Positions 63,564 to 64,000 of a stretch of DNA of 64,000 nucleotides are shown one piece after another. This stretch comes from Gordonibacter sp. An230 (GTDB lineage Bacteria; Actinomycetota; Coriobacteriia; Coriobacteriales; Eggerthellaceae): assembly GCF_002159915.1 (NCBI RefSeq), contig NZ_NFJP01000001.1, forward strand, positions 1 to 64,000, in the 5' to 3' direction. The notes under the pieces are model-generated. The model did not search any database and was not told the DNA's origin. It saw only the letters and a program-made list of their open reading frames with translations. Positions within the stretch are counted from its first letter, which is position 1; each line of letters opens with the position of its first letter. The translations under genes and the position numbers were made by a program.

Positions 63564-64000
63564 CTAGCTCGGTGCGGAGGGGGTGAAGAGTTGGCCAACG
63601 AGCTGCGTATCGTTTGCAACGCGCTTTCTGCCCCATGCTGCGATTTGCGTTACCCATGGTCTGTCGCCGATGGCAAGCTCTGTGCCCCTGTCCGCGCCTT
63701 TCGCTATTCGCCGTTTGTGATCTGCTTCCGCCTTCTGTAGTCCGCGCTGCGTGCTCCTATTGCTATCTGCGCCCGACGTCGCCGGCAAAAAGACGTTGCC
63801 CCATTGTACGGCGCGAACGTCGCGCCCGTCCGGTATGAGCTCGTCATTCGCGCTCGTGCTTCGCCTCGTGCGAGCGGAGGCCGTCGCGGCAAGCCCGTGT
63901 TCGGTCGCGACGCTCGCGCCTGCGTCCCTGCGTGCCGACGATGCTGCGTGTTCCGCCCGCTTCGGCGGCGGTCTTGCCGCCCTTCGCCGACGATGTCGCT
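63564..64000 (-). CDS. Possible 3' end of a gene entering from the right edge
   Basis: One minus-strand frame is open from the edge for more than 140 codons and ends at TAG 63564, with the C-terminal residues QLVGQLFTPSAPS. The sequence is Arg/Ala-rich and I recognise nothing in it. Support is weak: GC-rich DNA often has long chance frames. The parS palindrome just beyond its stop is at the place seen after other convergent gene ends. Confidence 0.2.
   Translation of the reverse strand, partial: RHRRRRAARPPPKRAEHAASSARRDAGASVATEHGLAATASARTRRSTSANDELIPDGRDVRAVQWGNVFLPATSGADSNRSTQRGLQKAEADHKRRIAKGADRGTELAIGDRPWVTQIAAWGRKRVANDTQLVGQLFTPSAPS

Larger units (their letters stand above)
63407..64000. 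other. Right-end region without a clear gene
   Basis: GC-rich, T/G-skewed sequence. It contains a parS palindrome; on the minus strand one frame stays open from the window edge down to 63564 (listed separately at low confidence). Confidence 0.4.

Overview
The window spans the chromosome replication origin of a member of the Actinomycetota, most likely class Coriobacteriia and probably family Eggerthellaceae. The grounds are: the order parB-parA-rsmG-khpB-yidC-yidD-rnpA-rpmH // dnaA-dnaN-recF-gyrB-gyrA followed by tRNA-Ile/tRNA-Ala; a Tat-exported FAD reductase with a multi-pass membrane LuxR regulator, a typical Eggerthellaceae arrangement; frequent GTG/TTG starts; and promoters that place the start codon right after the -10 box. 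No database search was run, so the family-level placement is an inference.

Region 1 (1-12468) is a biosynthetic cluster cut by the left edge. It holds an NRPS beginning with an aryl-carrier domain and a heterocyclization domain, a salicylate-type aryl-AMP ligase, a TetR regulator, two YbtP/YbtQ-like ABC half-transporters, a DtxR-like metal regulator, S-adenosylmethionine synthetase, cysteine synthase, S-adenosylhomocysteine hydrolase and an EntD-type phosphopantetheinyl transferase. Together these suggest a salicyl-thiazoline metallophore with its own supply of cysteine, SAM and carrier-protein activation.

Region 2 (12469-16594) is a mobile-element module: a small protein, a sigma-like factor, a MazF toxin with a zinc-ribbon tail, an excisionase-like protein and a tyrosine recombinase. 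It ends at tRNA-Gly(CCC), whose 3' half is duplicated about 230 bp downstream. This recalls tRNA-linked siderophore islands.

Region 3 (16595-35348) is the left replication arm. It carries gph, a degenerate M28-like membrane protein, a coiled-coil membrane protein, an exonuclease-helicase, ddl, rlmN, parAB, a DUF559 nuclease, rsmG and the khpB-yidC-yidD-rnpA-rpmH block.

Region 4 (35349-48560) is the origin core. Candidate oriC sequence lies on both sides of a GHKL-ATPase/winged-helix gene plus dnaA, followed by dnaN-recF and gyrB-gyrA.

Region 5 (48561-64000) is the right arm: a MATE transporter, a bifunctional-nuclease family protein, tRNA-Ile and tRNA-Ala, a LuxR membrane regulator interrupted at a G9 tract (likely phase variable) ahead of a lipoprotein and a Tat flavoprotein, a DnaJ-like protein, typA, a PrsA-like foldase, an ABC ATPase, two tRNA-Ser genes and a MarR regulator.

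The ParB site TGTTTCACGTGAAACA occurs 19 times without mismatch between 16.8 and 63.6 kb, plus near matches. Several copies form the centre of perfect palindromes of 32-38 bp placed between convergent gene ends. Long gene-free stretches of about 0.5-1.3 kb recur around the origin.
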